From positions 1 through 64,000 of the forward strand of contig JAPQWV010001583.1 of assembly GCA_027422505.1 (NCBI GenBank): a stretch of DNA of 64,000 nucleotides. The letters are read 5' to 3'. The position numbers and the translations under genes are program-made. Positions 1 to 11,829 of this stretch are shown piece by piece. The notes beneath the pieces were generated by a model. That model did no database searches. It saw nothing but the letters and a program-made list of their open reading frames with translations, and was not told where the DNA came from. The stretch comes from Craterostigma plantagineum. Taxonomy: Eukaryota; Streptophyta; Magnoliopsida; Lamiales; Linderniaceae. The first letter of the stretch is position 1, and each line of letters starts with the position of its first letter.

Positions 1-732
1 GAAGAATCGGGCTGCCGCCTGTGGGACATGCCGGAGAAATCGGGCGTCGGCCCGAGAGTCTAGGCCTGTCGCGAGCTTTCAAATTGACCGACAGTCCAAT
101 AGTTGCGAAATATTGCAATCTAGTCCCTGGAAAATTATAGAAGCAATCCAGAAAGTTCTAAAATTTGCGGTTAAGTCCCTGCGGGAAAAAGTCTATAAAT
201 AGACCCCAAATCAGTTGGAAATTTCATTCACTTTCAACCTATAAAAATTTCATTATTCACTCCCATACTCCCTAAATTCCCGAAGGAAGAAAACTGGATT
301 TCGAGGACGGTTCGCCGGAAAAACTCATATCGTTGTGCTACAATTACGAGTTTAGAAGTTGTTGTATCTTGGGACGATCGCTGCTAACCGAAAGCACTAT
401 ATATATCAGGGCAATTTGGTCTTACAGACAGTGTGTCAAACACGCCTCGACTGTGTATACATTGTCATGGATCCAATGGAGAATTTCAACAGACTATGGA
501 ACGAGCTGTTCATTCTCATGTGCCTACTCATAATCGTCCTCGCAGTGTCATGTAATGGGCCCTCACGCACTGCATCTGCATTTGAAGACTGTCAAAGTTT
601 TATTCTAGAAACTTTCATCAGATCTCTACAAAGGATCGCACGTCAGTCACTGCAGAAGATAGCACTCCATCTTCCGATTGTCTACTGCTGAATTTTCATT
701 TGTTACCGACCACATGCAACCGAGAAACAACA
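1..732 (+). mobile_element. 5' LTR of Copia element 1 (left end outside window)
   Basis: This is the 3' part of a long terminal repeat. Positions 4-240 match 6142-6370, and 534-732 match 7425-7623, so the same repeat occurs on both sides of a Copia internal region. It ends in CAACA at 728-732, mirroring the TGTTG at the start of the other LTR (5343). The first part, about 800 bp, lies outside the window. The left target-site duplication is therefore not visible. The two copies differ at many positions, so the element is old. Confidence 0.85.
193..202 (+). promoter_or_regulatory. TATA box of the Copia 1 LTR
   Basis: The sequence CTATAAATAG is a consensus plant TATA box inside the LTR. It is preserved at the matching place in the other LTR (near 6329-6339). 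This is the expected Pol II promoter of the retroelement, with transcription running rightward. No expression can be inferred from sequence alone. Confidence 0.6.
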
Positions 733-3700
733 ATCATAAGATAAAATCTATTGTTCGTGATCTGATCAATGGCAACCAACGCACCAACGATCCCTGCCAG
801 CAGCCACGTCGAACGTCCTGCCAAGTTCAACGGGACGGAGTTCAAACGTTGGCAGTAAAAGAAGATGTTCTACCTGACGACGCTTCACCTTGTTCGATTC
901 CTGAAGGAGATCGCTCCTACGGTGACAGAAGTCGCCCCACCAGCTGAGGGTGAAAATCAGACGATGCAGCCTATGCTGCTCGTGTCGCTCAACCTGAGCA
1001 AGAAAGGGCGGCATTAGACGCCTGGAATCATAATGATCATGTGCCGCAATTATATTCTGAACGCCCTCGACGACGACTCCCTATACAACGTCTATACAGT
1101 GGCTACGACTGCGAAAGAGTTGTGGGATTCGTTGGACAAGAAATATAGGACCGACGATGCCGGGCTGAAAAAGTTCATCGTCGGCAAATTCCTGGATTAT
1201 AAGATGACCGACTCTAAGCCGGTGCTGGGACCAAGTCCGTGATCTGCAGCTGATTATTCACGATATTCATGCCGAAAATATGCAGATCAGCGAAACCTTC
1301 CAGGTAGCTACGATTATCAAGAAGCTGCCGCCTCTGTGGAAGGATTTCAAGAATGACCTCAAGCACAAACGAAAGGAGATGGGGCTTGAGGATCTGATTG
1401 TGCGGCTTCGGATCGAGGATGATAACTGAAAGAGTGAAGCCAAGAATAAGAGGGGCAATATGGAGGCGGGAGCCAACTTGGCCGAGCCGAGCTATGGCAA
1501 CAAGCGGAAAAGGCCAGGTCCGCCGCAAAAGAAGCATGACCCGAATTCCAAGAGAATTAAGGGCAACTGCTATAACTGCGATAAACCTGGGCATATGGCC
1601 AATGATTGTCGTAAGAAAAAGAGAGTTAATAAGACTCGGGCGCATCTCACTGAGGAGAAGCAGCTGACGACGGACACGTCGGAGCTAGACCTGACTGCAG
1701 TCGTGTACGAGGCAAATGTCGTGGAAAATCCTAACTATTGGTACATCGACAACGGAGCAACGCGCCACATCTGCTCCGACGAAGAAATGTTCTCCACCTA
1801 CACCTAGTTTCGGGTAGGACGCTCTATATGAGGAACGCGGCGACGTCCAACATCGTAGGGTTGGGACGTGTGGTGCTGAAGATGACCTCAGGCAAGGAAG
1901 TGACGCTTGTAGACGTGCTGCATGTCCCAGACATATGCAAGAATCTGGTGTCCGGCGCTCTGCTCAGTAATGCCGGATTTAGACAAGTGTTTGAGGCTGT
2001 CAAATATGTTCTGACCAAAAATGGTCATTTTATTGGCAAAGGTTACCTCGAGAAGGACCTTTTAAATTATCTGTATTGCCTGTAAAATGCGATATGAAGA
2101 TCGCTAATATAATAAAGTAAGTTCTTCTTACTTGGTTGAGTTGTCTAATTTATGGCATGGTAGATTAGGACACTTGAGTTTAAACAACTGAAAAAGTTGA
2201 TAAGTTTAAAACTTACTTCCACAATGGAAATCGATTCACAACGCAAGTGTGAAATATGCGTCGAAGCAAAGATGGTAAGCACCATTTTTTTCTTGTCGAG
2301 AGAAATAGTTCACCACTAGAACTGATCCATACTGATATATGCGATCTGAAATTCGTGCAAACTAGAGGTGAAATAATACTTTATTACATTTATCGACAAT
2401 TGCACGAGTACTGTCACGTGTTCTTTTAAGCGGTAAAGACGAAGCTCTTGGTGCTTTCAAAAGATATAAGAGTGAAGTTGTGATAAGCTTTAAGCGAATA
2501 AGACAAGAGTACTTAATAAAACAGATATCAGGGAAGATATAATGAAGAACTTAGAGGCTTAGAGCAAATAAGATCAAAATAATAAGAACTGACAGAGGAG
2601 GAGAATATGGCACCGTTTGTGGAATTTTTGCCGAGAACATGGTATTATTCATCAGACGACGCGCCATATTCACTTCAATCAAATGGCGTTGCTGAACGCA
2701 AAAATAGAACTCTTAAAGAGATGATGAATGCGATGCTAATCAGTTCAGGCCAACCCAAAATTTGTGGGGGAAGCCATACTATCATCAAACATCATTCTAA
2801 ATATGTTGTCACACAAGAACGGGATAAAACGCCGTATGAATTGTGGAAAAATAGACAACCTTCCTACGGATATCTGAAAGTGTGTGGTGTCTAACAAAGC
2901 CGAAGTGCCTAAACCAAAACAGGTCAAGATACAAAAACAGTTGATTGCATTTTCATTGGATATGCAGAAAATAGTAATGCATACAGATTTCTGGTGCATA
3001 AGTCAGAAATTCTCGACATGATTATTGGATGATTATTGAATCGAGAAATGCTATTTTCTTTGAGAACATCTTTCCAACGAAGGAAAGAAATGAAATAAGT
3101 TGTAAGAGAACTTATGAAGCCGTTGAAGTTTCGCCTCCAGAAGTTGAGGAACCACGGCAAAGTAAACATAAGAAAGTGGCCAAATCGTTTGGGCCTGATT
3201 TCCTAACATATATGCTAGACGACAACCTAGGACAGTGCAAGAAGCTCTGTCGACTCCAGAAGCTCCATTCTGGAAAGAAGCTGTAAACAGCAAAATTGAG
3301 TCCATCATGCAGAACCACACTTGGGAGTTAGTAGATCTCCCAAAAGGGTGTAAACATTTAGGATGCAAGTGGGTCCTTAAAGGAAATATAAAACTGATGG
3401 ATCAATTGAGAAATATAAGGCTCGTTTAGTAGCCAAGGGATATTCCCAAAAGGAAGGATATGATTTCTCCGATACCTACTCACCCGTAACGAGAATTACG
3501 TCAATACGGGTTCTATTTGCTATTGCAGCATTGCATGACCTCGAGGTACACCAAATGGATGTAAAAACGGCATTCTTAAATGGAGACCTCGAAGAAGAAA
3601 TCTGCACGCATCACCTGAATGGGTTTGTATACCTGGGCAGGAAAACAAAGTGTCAAGACTCGTAAAGTCGCTTTACGGGCTTAAACAAGCACCGAAACAA

Positions 3701-5342
3701 TGGCACCAAAAATTCGATATGACTATACTATCGAATGGGTACAAAATCAATGAGTGTGACAAATGTGTATACATTAAGGGCACACCCGATGAATTCGTGA
3801 TTGTTTGTCTTTATGTAGATGACTTGTTAATCACAGGAAGCAATCAGAAAATGATTGTAAATACGAAGAATATGCTGAAAAATAATTTTAGTATGAAGGA
3901 TATGGTTTGGCTAAAGTCATACTAGGGATAAATGTCTCTAAAACGCCCGAAGGAATTGTGTTGACACAATCTCATTATGTTGAGAACGTGTTAAAGAAAT
4001 TTAATGCCTTTGATGATCCTCCGGCTAAGACTCCTGTAGATCTAAATTTACATCTGGCCAAAACATAGGAGAACCTATATCACAGCATGAATATGCTCGA
4101 GTAATTGGCAGTCTAATGTACCTATCAAACTGCACTCGACCTGATATAGCATATTCAGTTAGTAAACTACAGCACGAGTAATCCTGGGAGTAATCATTGG
4201 ATAGCCTTGAGAAGGGTGCTGAGATATCTGAAGCACACTATTAATCACGGCATACTCTACACGAGATATCCGGCAGTTCTTGAAGGATACTGCGATGCCA
4301 ACTGGATATCTGACAGCAAAGACTCCAAGTCCACGAGTGGTTATGTATTTACCATCAATGGTGGAGCAATATCTTTGAAATCCTCCAAGCAAACGTGCAT
4401 AGCTCGATCTACGATGGAATCGGAGTTTATTGCACTAGATATTGCCGGTGAAGAAGCAGAATGGCTTCGAAATTTTTTGGAGGACATTCCTTGTTGGAAT
4501 AAGCCTGTGCCGCCTATTATGATACATTGTGACAGTATGGCCGCAATTGGTAGGGCACAGAATAGTATGTATAACGGTAAGTCTCGGCACATTCGTCGAA
4601 GACATAATACTGTAAGACAACTGATCTCTAGGGAGAATCGATATTGACTATGTGAAATCTAAAGAGAACATAGTAGATCCTTTGACGAAAGGCATTGCTA
4701 GAGATCAACACTATAATGTAGTAAGGGGGGAGACTTAAAAACCACAGACCCAAGAACGAGCTCGGTGGTAACTCAACCATGATGAGTGGAGATCCCACAA
4801 ACTTGGTTCAATGAGACAACTAAGCTGAGTGAAGTTCAATAGTTTACATGGAATTTTCTAACAAGCTGCAGTAATTACACGTTAACGTGTGGAATTCTCA
4901 TAAGCTGCCCAAGTAATTACACGATGACGTGTGGTAAAGGGTAAGCAATGTTGCTTTAAATGATGGCTATACCTAATGGTGGAGTATTTCGAATACTCTA
5001 GGATTAAGTCCTAATAGTCGATCACCTATATAAGTGAGAAGTGGGGCCGCTTCAATGTAACACTTATGAATCCAGATATGGTCCAAGGTCGAAATAGACA
5101 CAACGTGAGAATCGAAAAAAATTAGATTCGTCACTATGTGTACGCAGTTGTCTTAATTTACACAAAAGTTCTCATCAAGACATCGTGTTCACTGAACAAC
5201 GAGTAAATTTGATTGCGTTTCACTAGGAAAGGTTCAAAGCCACAAGCTACCTATCTCGATGCGGTGATGGGTTGTCGAGTTTTTCTTGCAAGAGTCAGCA
5301 TGCATAGCATTAGCATTAATTTCCATTCATGTGGTGGGGGAT
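733..5342 (+). pseudogene. Copia element 1 internal region, degenerate gag-pol
   Basis: Broken frames in Copia order can be followed on the plus strand. A gag region (about 770-1740) contains a CCHC zinc knuckle, CYNCDKPGHMANDC, near 1569-1610. An aspartic protease remnant reads YIDNGATRHIC near 1741-1773, where the usual D-S/T-G is DNGA. Integrase remnants lie at about 2140-2890, with the typical SNGVAERKNRTL near 2680-2715. Reverse transcriptase (about 3235-3930) keeps KSLYGLKQAPKQWH and the YVDD active site at 3812-3823. RNase H (4207-4647) ends in the usual region before the tail. Stops and frame changes are numerous, so it cannot encode a working polyprotein. A purine tract GTGGTGGGGG at 5331-5340 is the likely 3' polypurine primer. 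About 700 bp of non-coding 3' region precede it. Confidence 0.9.
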
Positions 5343-6376
5343 TGTTGGTTTTTGAGCCTAATGGGCCATTGGATCCAAATTGGGTAATTAACCCATTAAT
5401 AAATTTAGTTCCAGTTTTAATTAAATCGGAAGCCATCGAATGTCAAAACGAGAAAACGTTGAAAGATTACGAATCTACGTTTCACGGGGAATTTAACGAA
5501 TATTAACGCTCAAAACCGATATCGGATGAATGAGAAATTCATTTTCGAAGTTGGCCCAATAATCATTAAAATAGTTGATAGTGTTTAAGTTGGGGAATTA
5601 AGTGTCCCACATTGGTTAGACACTAACAAAATCTTCACAATATATATAGAAACCCATGTGGGTTTAATCAAAAGGGCTTGCCATGTGTATGGCTTAAATG
5701 GTTGTGGGTTTAAAGTGAGTTTAAATGGGCTTGAGAAACTTGTGTGAGTTTTGCCCAAATAATAGCCCGGGTGCGAGTCGGTGCCTCGCACCGACGAGCA
5801 CCGAGGGCCCCGTGCCCGAGCGCCAAAGTGTGCAATGGGCGCTTTGAGGTGCGCACTTTGCACTTCGCACGCCGCATCGGAGCGAGGAGCATTGAGGAAT
5901 CGGAGTGAGGAGCATTGAGGAGCTTAAATTTATGCTCCGGCGGGCAGTGACTTGGCGGTGACATGGCAGGAGGTGAAGATGAGGTGGCGCTGCGTAAGCG
6001 CTGATTAGGCAGCCCAGATGAGGTGGCATGACCCATTGGATCAAAGGGCCGTAGTGGGTTGTTGGACTGGTACGGCCAACACTAGGAAGTGTCGATCGGC
6101 CCAACAGGAGGCGTCGGTAGCCGCATCGGGCTGTCGGTCGGAGAATCGGGCTGTCGCCTGTGGGACATGCCGAAGAATCGGGCTGTCGACCCAAGAATCG
6201 GGCCTGTCGCGGGCTGTCAAATTGACCGTCAGTCCAATAGTTGCGAAATATTGCAATCTAGTCCCTAGAAAATTACAGATGCAGTCCAGCAAGTTCTGAA
6301 ATTTGCGATTAAGTCCCTCCAGGAAAAGTCTATAAATAGACCCAAATGAGTTGGAAATTTCAACCTACAGAAATTG

Positions 6377-7424
6377 CAGGGGCGGATCTAGGATGTTTTG
6401 ACCGTGGGGGCTGTAATCAAAATTGGCGTAGGTAATGAGGCCATGTAGACAGTGACAGATCTAAGATTGTACGCATGGGGGGCTCGACAGGGCCGAATTT
6501 TGACCTGTTCATCAAGAGCCATATAATTTTAGGACATTTTTTAGAATTTGAGAGTCTCACATGTATGATCTATGTTTATGTTTGGGGCCTCACTTTATTT
6601 AAAAACACGTGACCACCAGAAACAAAAAATGGCCCTGACTCAATCACAATGTCGGCTCGTCAACCAGCCACATAGAAAATCTACCCACATGCCTGCTCAC
6701 TTTATTGACACTACATCTTCTTTTATCTAAATGGTTGATATTTTCGATTAATATTCTAAAAAGAATCCTTGTGTACGATTCTAACTTTATTTACTTTTCT
6801 TTTGTGGAATAGCATTTTTGTAGAAATATAATTTTGTATATTTATGAGTAAAAACTTTACAATACAGAACTAAAAGTAATTAAACAAGTTCAAAGGCCAA
6901 ATTCCTTAGTTGTGACCCATAAATAAAATGAATTTTTAGGGGGAAAAATATGATATGATACTTGAGCTGAGCTCCAAGCATACCCAATATGTTGAAAATA
7001 ATTTCTTGATTTGACCGTATATTTCTCGTGGTATATCGTATAAATCATATTATAACCATACTGTTTCGTAAGAGGAGAAAATATGTGTAAAACTCATAAA
7101 AGAAAGTCAAGAAAATGGGAGTGAACTCCGAACTTAATATCTGAATGAATTAAAAAGAATAGCATAATGGCCCAAATCTGCAGGCCCAATAGGAAAAATA
7201 ATCAAAATAGAGAAAAATGTTCCCAAGTGGAATCGAACCCACGTAAAAATATACCAAATCAACCTACCAGCCACGCACTGATTATTACGCCACTTACAAT
7301 TACAATATTACTTGTTTAATGTGATCTATATATACTTTAAAACACAATATTCTAGATATAGTAAAAGTTTCGAAAATTCCCGGGGGGCGTGGCCCCTCCG
7401 GCCACACTGTAGATCCGCCTATTG
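6377..7424. mobile_element. hAT-like DNA element inserted in the LTR
   Basis: The left edge starts CAGGGGCGGATCTAGG and the right edge, read on the other strand, starts CAATAGGCGGATCTAC. These share GGCGGATCTA as an imperfect terminal inverted repeat. Elements with CAGGGGCGGATCTAGG termini are widespread non-autonomous hAT-type repeats in plants. No coding capacity is seen over about 1.05 kb of AT-rich sequence. No 8-bp target duplication is present. This fits the loss of about 290 bp of LTR at the junction, after or during insertion. Confidence 0.6.
7219..7285 (-). other. tRNA-like (Pol III box) remnant inside the hAT-like insertion
   Basis: On the minus strand GGTTCGATTCC (7229-7239) is a perfect Pol III B box, flanked by GTGG and CCAC as a T-arm would be. 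An A-box-like TGGCTGGTAGG lies upstream on that strand near 7265-7275. A full cloverleaf is not evident, so this looks like a SINE or tRNA pseudogene piece rather than a tRNA gene. Confidence 0.35.
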
Positions 7425-7623
7425 GTCCTCGCAGTGTTCATGTACTGGGCCCTCACGCACTGCATCTGTGTTTGAAGACTGTCAAAGTTTCATTCTATAA
7501 ACTTTCATCAGATCTGCTACAAGAGATCGCACGACAATCACTGCAGAAGATAACACTCCATCTTCTGACTGTGTATTGCTGAATTTTCATTTATTACCGA
7601 CCAGACGCAGCCGAGAAACAACA

Positions 7624-8522
7624 ATTACCTACTCTAACATTGACTATTGCTGTTGTTTTCTTCTTCTAGGTATCCACTTTAGTGTTATTTTGTTGATGGT
7701 GAGTGGTTTACGAAGATAATAATTTTCCATTCTAAATTATTGAAGATAAAAATCGACAAGAACGGATTTGACGTAACGACGCCCCATGAATCAGAGAGAC
7801 CTCCTCAATGGTCAGTTATCTTGAAATAATGCTATATATGAATTGCTTAACTAATATAATGAGACTTTACCTTTTCGTTATTCTGCTTCTTAGTCTTTTC
7901 TTTGGATTCTTTTAATTGTTGCATAGGTTTTGTGGGTATTTATTTTCCTTGAATCTGTATATATACGTGGTTGTTATAAAATATGAACTGATTGTTTTTT
8001 CAGGTATGCCTATGAAGTCAGATCAATAAAGAGAATGCTAATTGAGATCACATGAAATCAGAGTGACTATGCATTTATTGTTGTAAAGAAATACACAAAC
8101 GAAACCAGCAATGGATTGCCACAAAACCTTACGTAAGCCTGTTCAACTGCACTTTGCTATTCTAGCATGGCCGGTTTTTTATTTTTGGAGGCCCTGTCTG
8201 GCCCAAAATGTTAAGGTCCATTTAAAATTGTTTTTATTTGTATGGTCCTATTGAGATCGATTGGGCCTATTTTAATAAAAAAAATTTAAAATACACCTCA
8301 TTTTAAATGAGTGTGGCCCTCTATTAACTGGATTTGTGGCCATGTGAGTAGGTCTTGATGCACAAGCCCAAATCCGGCCATGTATGCTAAGTTTGATTCT
8401 TATGCTTTGCTCTGCTCTTTATAACATGGAAGAAATATTGGCGTGACGACTGCACTGCGCCCAACACATACCTTAATATACACATTTAAGCGAATTACAC
8501 ATTATAATTCGTGCACTGCACG
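7624..8522. other. Intergenic stretch, nothing recognised
   Basis: AT-rich DNA between Copia element 1 and the hAT element at 8523. No frame of useful length and no recognised repeat edge was found. The last 8 bases (8515-8522, ACTGCACG) are the left target duplication of the next element. Confidence 0.5.
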
Positions 8523-9071
8523 TAGTGTTGCAAACGAATCGAACTTTTTTGGTTCGATTCACGATTCGATTCGAAATTTTAAGATTCGAATTCGAATATT
8601 TAGAATACGAATCCGAACAAGAATATTCTGTGATTCGAGAAATAAACGAATACGAATATGAAATCACAATATTCGATTCGAAAATTAATCGAATTATTCG
8701 ATTCGAATAATATAACATAAAATATAGTATAATTAATATATATTCACATATAATATATGATAACTCACTAAAATTTAAAATATGTTAATTCAATATATGT
8801 TTAAATATAATTTATTATAATTCAATATATATTTTAAATATAATATTGTTTATAATTTATTAAATAAAATAGGAAGATGACTTTGAGTACAAATATTCGA
8901 TATTCGATTCGAATATTCGACAAAATATTCGAATTCGAATAAGAATCGATATATATATATATATTGAATTATTATTAAATATTCGAGTATATCGATATTC
9001 GATTATATTCGATTGTCATCCGAATACGATATAGAATATTGCGATATTCTACTCGATTCGATCCAACCCTA
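8523..9071. mobile_element. Non-autonomous hAT element (549 bp), TTCGAAT-rich
   Basis: The element starts TAGTGTTGCAAACGAATCGA and, on the other strand, TAGGGTTGGATCGAATCGA, an imperfect terminal inverted repeat of about 20 bp. It is flanked by a perfect 8-bp duplication, ACTGCACG (8515-8522 and 9072-9079), the hallmark size for hAT transposition. The interior is AT-rich. Its ends are packed with ATTCGAAT and ATTCGATT words that can pair with each other. The short frames inside are translations of these words, not genes. It lies about 350 bp upstream of the RHF-type gene's first exon. Confidence 0.85.
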
Positions 9072-9429
9072 ACTGCACGGGCAAAAACTAGTTACTATTA
9101 ACACAACTGCTCACCGTTACTGTTCAAATAAAATATTATTTATAATGTATATTTGATTGCAGGCCGGACTTACCAAATAAAAAGTAATATAAATAAATAA
9201 ATTAAATTTACGTCATAATTTGGATATACACTTTTCAAGCGTGGGTTGTTGAACGGGCCGTAAGCCATAAAGTTTTGTCCATTTTTATTAATATTTATTT
9301 TATTACATTATTGTTGTTGTTTTATTATATAATTATATTTGATCTATAAGATGGGGTGAGCTAGATTTTTCGCGCAAAAAAAAAAATTGATGGGGTTCTT
9401 CTTTTCCAATTACTGACCAGTTCTATATA

Positions 9430-9470
9430 CCGTTCTGTGAACCCGCGTTCTCTTCTCTTCTCTCGCGGAG
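9430..9470 (+). other. 5' UTR exon of the RHF-type ligase gene (probable)
   Basis: A pyrimidine-rich stretch ends in GCGGAG followed by GTAAGA at 9471, a strong splice donor. A pyrimidine tract and an AG acceptor lie just before the coding start (near 9924). A leader intron of about 450 bp in this position is common in plant genes of this kind. The transcription start is not visible. Confidence 0.45.
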
Positions 9471-9934
9471 GTAAGACGTCTTCATCTCACAAATCGAAAC
9501 ATCATCGATTCGAGGTATTATTGCCTTATTCCTGCGTGTTGAAATTCGATTTCGTTGGTTAATTTTCTGGTAATTCTAATATGCGTATGCTTTATGTTTG
9601 TGATCGACGAGTTTTCCTTGTGATTATGTGTGGTGTGAAAGCAAACCGCGTTTTCTTTTGATTCAGCGGTTATTTAGGCTTGTGGCGAAGAGATTGGTAT
9701 GAGGATCGCTGAATTGTTTGTCGTTTTAATGTAATTTCTCTTCCGTTTTCCATCGTGCAGCTGATGGTGCCATCCTTCAATTTATTTTCAGTTCATGTGT
9801 TTGATTGTGTTCTGTCTGTATTCGGTTGCATCAGTATAACCTAATGTTGGCTTGTCTTGATCGACAATGAAATCAATTGTTGCGTCATCCAATTTTTTTT
9901 TTTCTGTGTTATATGTATGCTGAAGGTTCTGAGA

Positions 9935-11487
9935 ATGGATGAGGTCAAGAAGGAAGAGAGTGAGATGACGTCACCTGCAGCTTTTGTGGAAGGAGGCATT
10001 CAAGAGGCTTGTGATGATGCTTGCAGCATATGCCTTGAGGCCTTTTGCGAAAGTGATCCTTCCACGGTAATGTGCTTCATATATATTGCCCTTTTGTACG
10101 ATGATAGCTTTCATAATGAAATGTCTTCTTATTGCAATTAAGAGCTTGTTAATTTATAGGTGACAAGCTGCAAGCACGAGTTTCACCTTCAGTGCGTTCT
10201 TGAGTGGTATGTAATGTCATAACGAGATATTACCGTTTGTCATTTCCTCCGATAATCTACTGTTGTGTTGGTTACGTAACTGTAAAGGTGTCAAAGAAGC
10301 TCCAATTGTCCCATGTGTTGGCGACCTATAAGCCTCAAAGATCCAATCAGGTTCATATATAATTCTTCATTGTCGTTTGAATCTGAGTTATTTACAAAGA
10401 AAAATCGTTTCTTGCTGTTCTTCACATAACATGAAGCTGTATCACCGTTGCAGTCAAGAACTCCTGGAGGCAGTAGAACACGAGAGAAGTATCAGACGTG
10501 CCCCATCGAGGAACACACCCATATATCATCATCCCACACTTGTCGACTTTGAACTGCAAAATGTGAGCGTAGTCTGCAGTATCCATTAGTTTACAACATA
10601 GTCCCTTCGAAAATTGCACATACGTGACAATGTTATGTAACATCTGCAGTTGCCAGTTGGGGTCGATGGTTCTGAACTTGAGGAGCGAATAATGCAGCAC
10701 TTGGCTGCAGCTGCTGCCATGGGGAGGACCCATCGCATTGCATTGAGGGAGGGTCCAAGGACCCATTCGTCGGCTCGCCCACGGCTCATGGTCCTCTCAG
10801 CTAACCCAAGTGGATCTTCGACCGGCCCCAACCCACCTTCTCTTGGCTATGCCGAAGTGGAAACTGAAACACATTCGCCGGCAACCAATATTGAATCTCA
10901 GGCCATACCTAACGCTCATCAGGGATTGTGTACTGATAATAGGTAATATTCTCTGTTTGATCAACTTTAGTTTAAGAACCATGACTTGATTTACACTTTT
11001 TCTTATGTATGCACTTAGGAGTAACAATCCGAACCAAGACAGGCCGGGGCCTTCTGAGTTGCAATCTCCTTCAGACAATTGGAAATCTCGGTTCAGTTCA
11101 CTGTCCATGAAGTATGAGAACTTTCAGTTCATATATTCTCTAAAACCACATCATATACGAGCTGTGTCATATATGTCTTGTCATTTCTCAAGGTACAAAG
11201 AGTCCATTTCGAGAAACACGCGAGGATGGAAGGAGAAGCTGTTCTCAAGAAACACTTCAATGGCAGAAATCGGTTCTCAGGTCAAGAGAGAGCTCAACGC
11301 AGGCATCGCCACAGTTTCCCGCATGGTGGAGCGCCTCGAAACTCGGGAAAATCGCGCGGCTGTAAACGCTCCATCTGAAAATAGTGCTGCGAACTCTTCG
11401 ACAAGTGATAGCATGGAAACCTCCCGCGAAGAACAGTTGGACGGTAATCGTCCTCCTAATTTTGCCCCGAGTTCGGTCTCAAGTTAA
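9935..11487 (+). CDS. RHF2A: RING-H2 E3 ubiquitin ligase, RHF2A-like
   Basis: Seven coding exons read as 9935-10066, 10160-10206, 10288-10350, 10454-10562, 10650-10942, 11019-11111 and 11193-11487. All introns are GT-AG and the total is 343 residues. The N-terminus (AAFVEGGIQEACDDACSICL) and the RING-H2 domain match the plant RHF2A family. The zinc ligands are C30, C33, C48, H50, H53, C56, C67 and C70. After the RING comes SQELLEAVEHE, then a low-complexity Ser/Pro-rich region and a basic helix-like segment (KSRFSSLSMKYKESISRNTRGW). In Arabidopsis, RHF1A and RHF2A promote degradation of the CDK inhibitor ICK4/KRP6 during gametogenesis; the same role here is inferred. The start was chosen at M9935 because family members begin just before this point; two in-frame ATGs upstream (9857 and 9917) fall in the probable leader intron. 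It is slightly shorter than the Arabidopsis protein (about 375 residues). No breaks were seen. Confidence 0.9.
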
Positions 11488-11829
11488 CTTCTTATTTGCT
11501 AATTTAAAGAGGGCTTTCTTTTGCCTATCAATAACACACACACACACACACGCAGAGATGCACATTTATATATGTGAAATCGGAAAACTGAGATTTCTTT
11601 TGCATGAACCTTACAAGTTTGGTGCTATCATCTCTGTTTGTATTTTCCATCAAATATACAGTTCATTAATATATACAGTTTGGTATACAATATATCTGTT
11701 TCTATTAATTACATCTCTTGATTATAGCTTATAAACCAAGAAACGGGGAAGATATGATATGATACATCATCAGTACCATGTAAATGGGGACACACAGTAA
11801 AACACACACACATACACCGTTTCTTACAG
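11488..11829. other. Shared 3' flank of two convergent genes
   Basis: About 340 bp separate the stop codons of the RHF-type gene (+) and the PIRL gene (-). The stretch holds a short CA repeat (about 11535-11551) and AT-rich sequence suited to polyadenylation in both directions. No gene is seen. Confidence 0.6.

Larger units (their letters stand above)
5343..7623 (+). mobile_element. 3' LTR of Copia element 1, interrupted
   Basis: It begins TGTTGG directly after a purine tract and ends CAACA at 7619-7623, as the left LTR does. The U3 part holds short repeats of ATCGGGCTGTCG at about 6124-6215. A foreign segment (6377-7424) sits inside, and about 290 bp of LTR sequence present in the left copy (roughly 241-533) are missing at the insertion point. 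Without the insertion and deletion the LTR would be about 1.5 kb, long for a Copia element. Confidence 0.8.

Noticed and set aside
7219..7285. Functional tRNA gene
   Set aside because: A B box and weak A box are present, but no paired acceptor stem or anticodon arm could be drawn.
8443..8718. Short frames rich in Arg/Ile or Glu/Tyr on both strands
   Set aside because: They translate the ATTCGAAT word arrays of the hAT element at 8523.
9857..9934. Upstream in-frame ATGs of the RHF-type gene
   Set aside because: They fall before a probable 3' splice site of a leader intron, and the added residues (FFFFCVICM) are unlike the family start.
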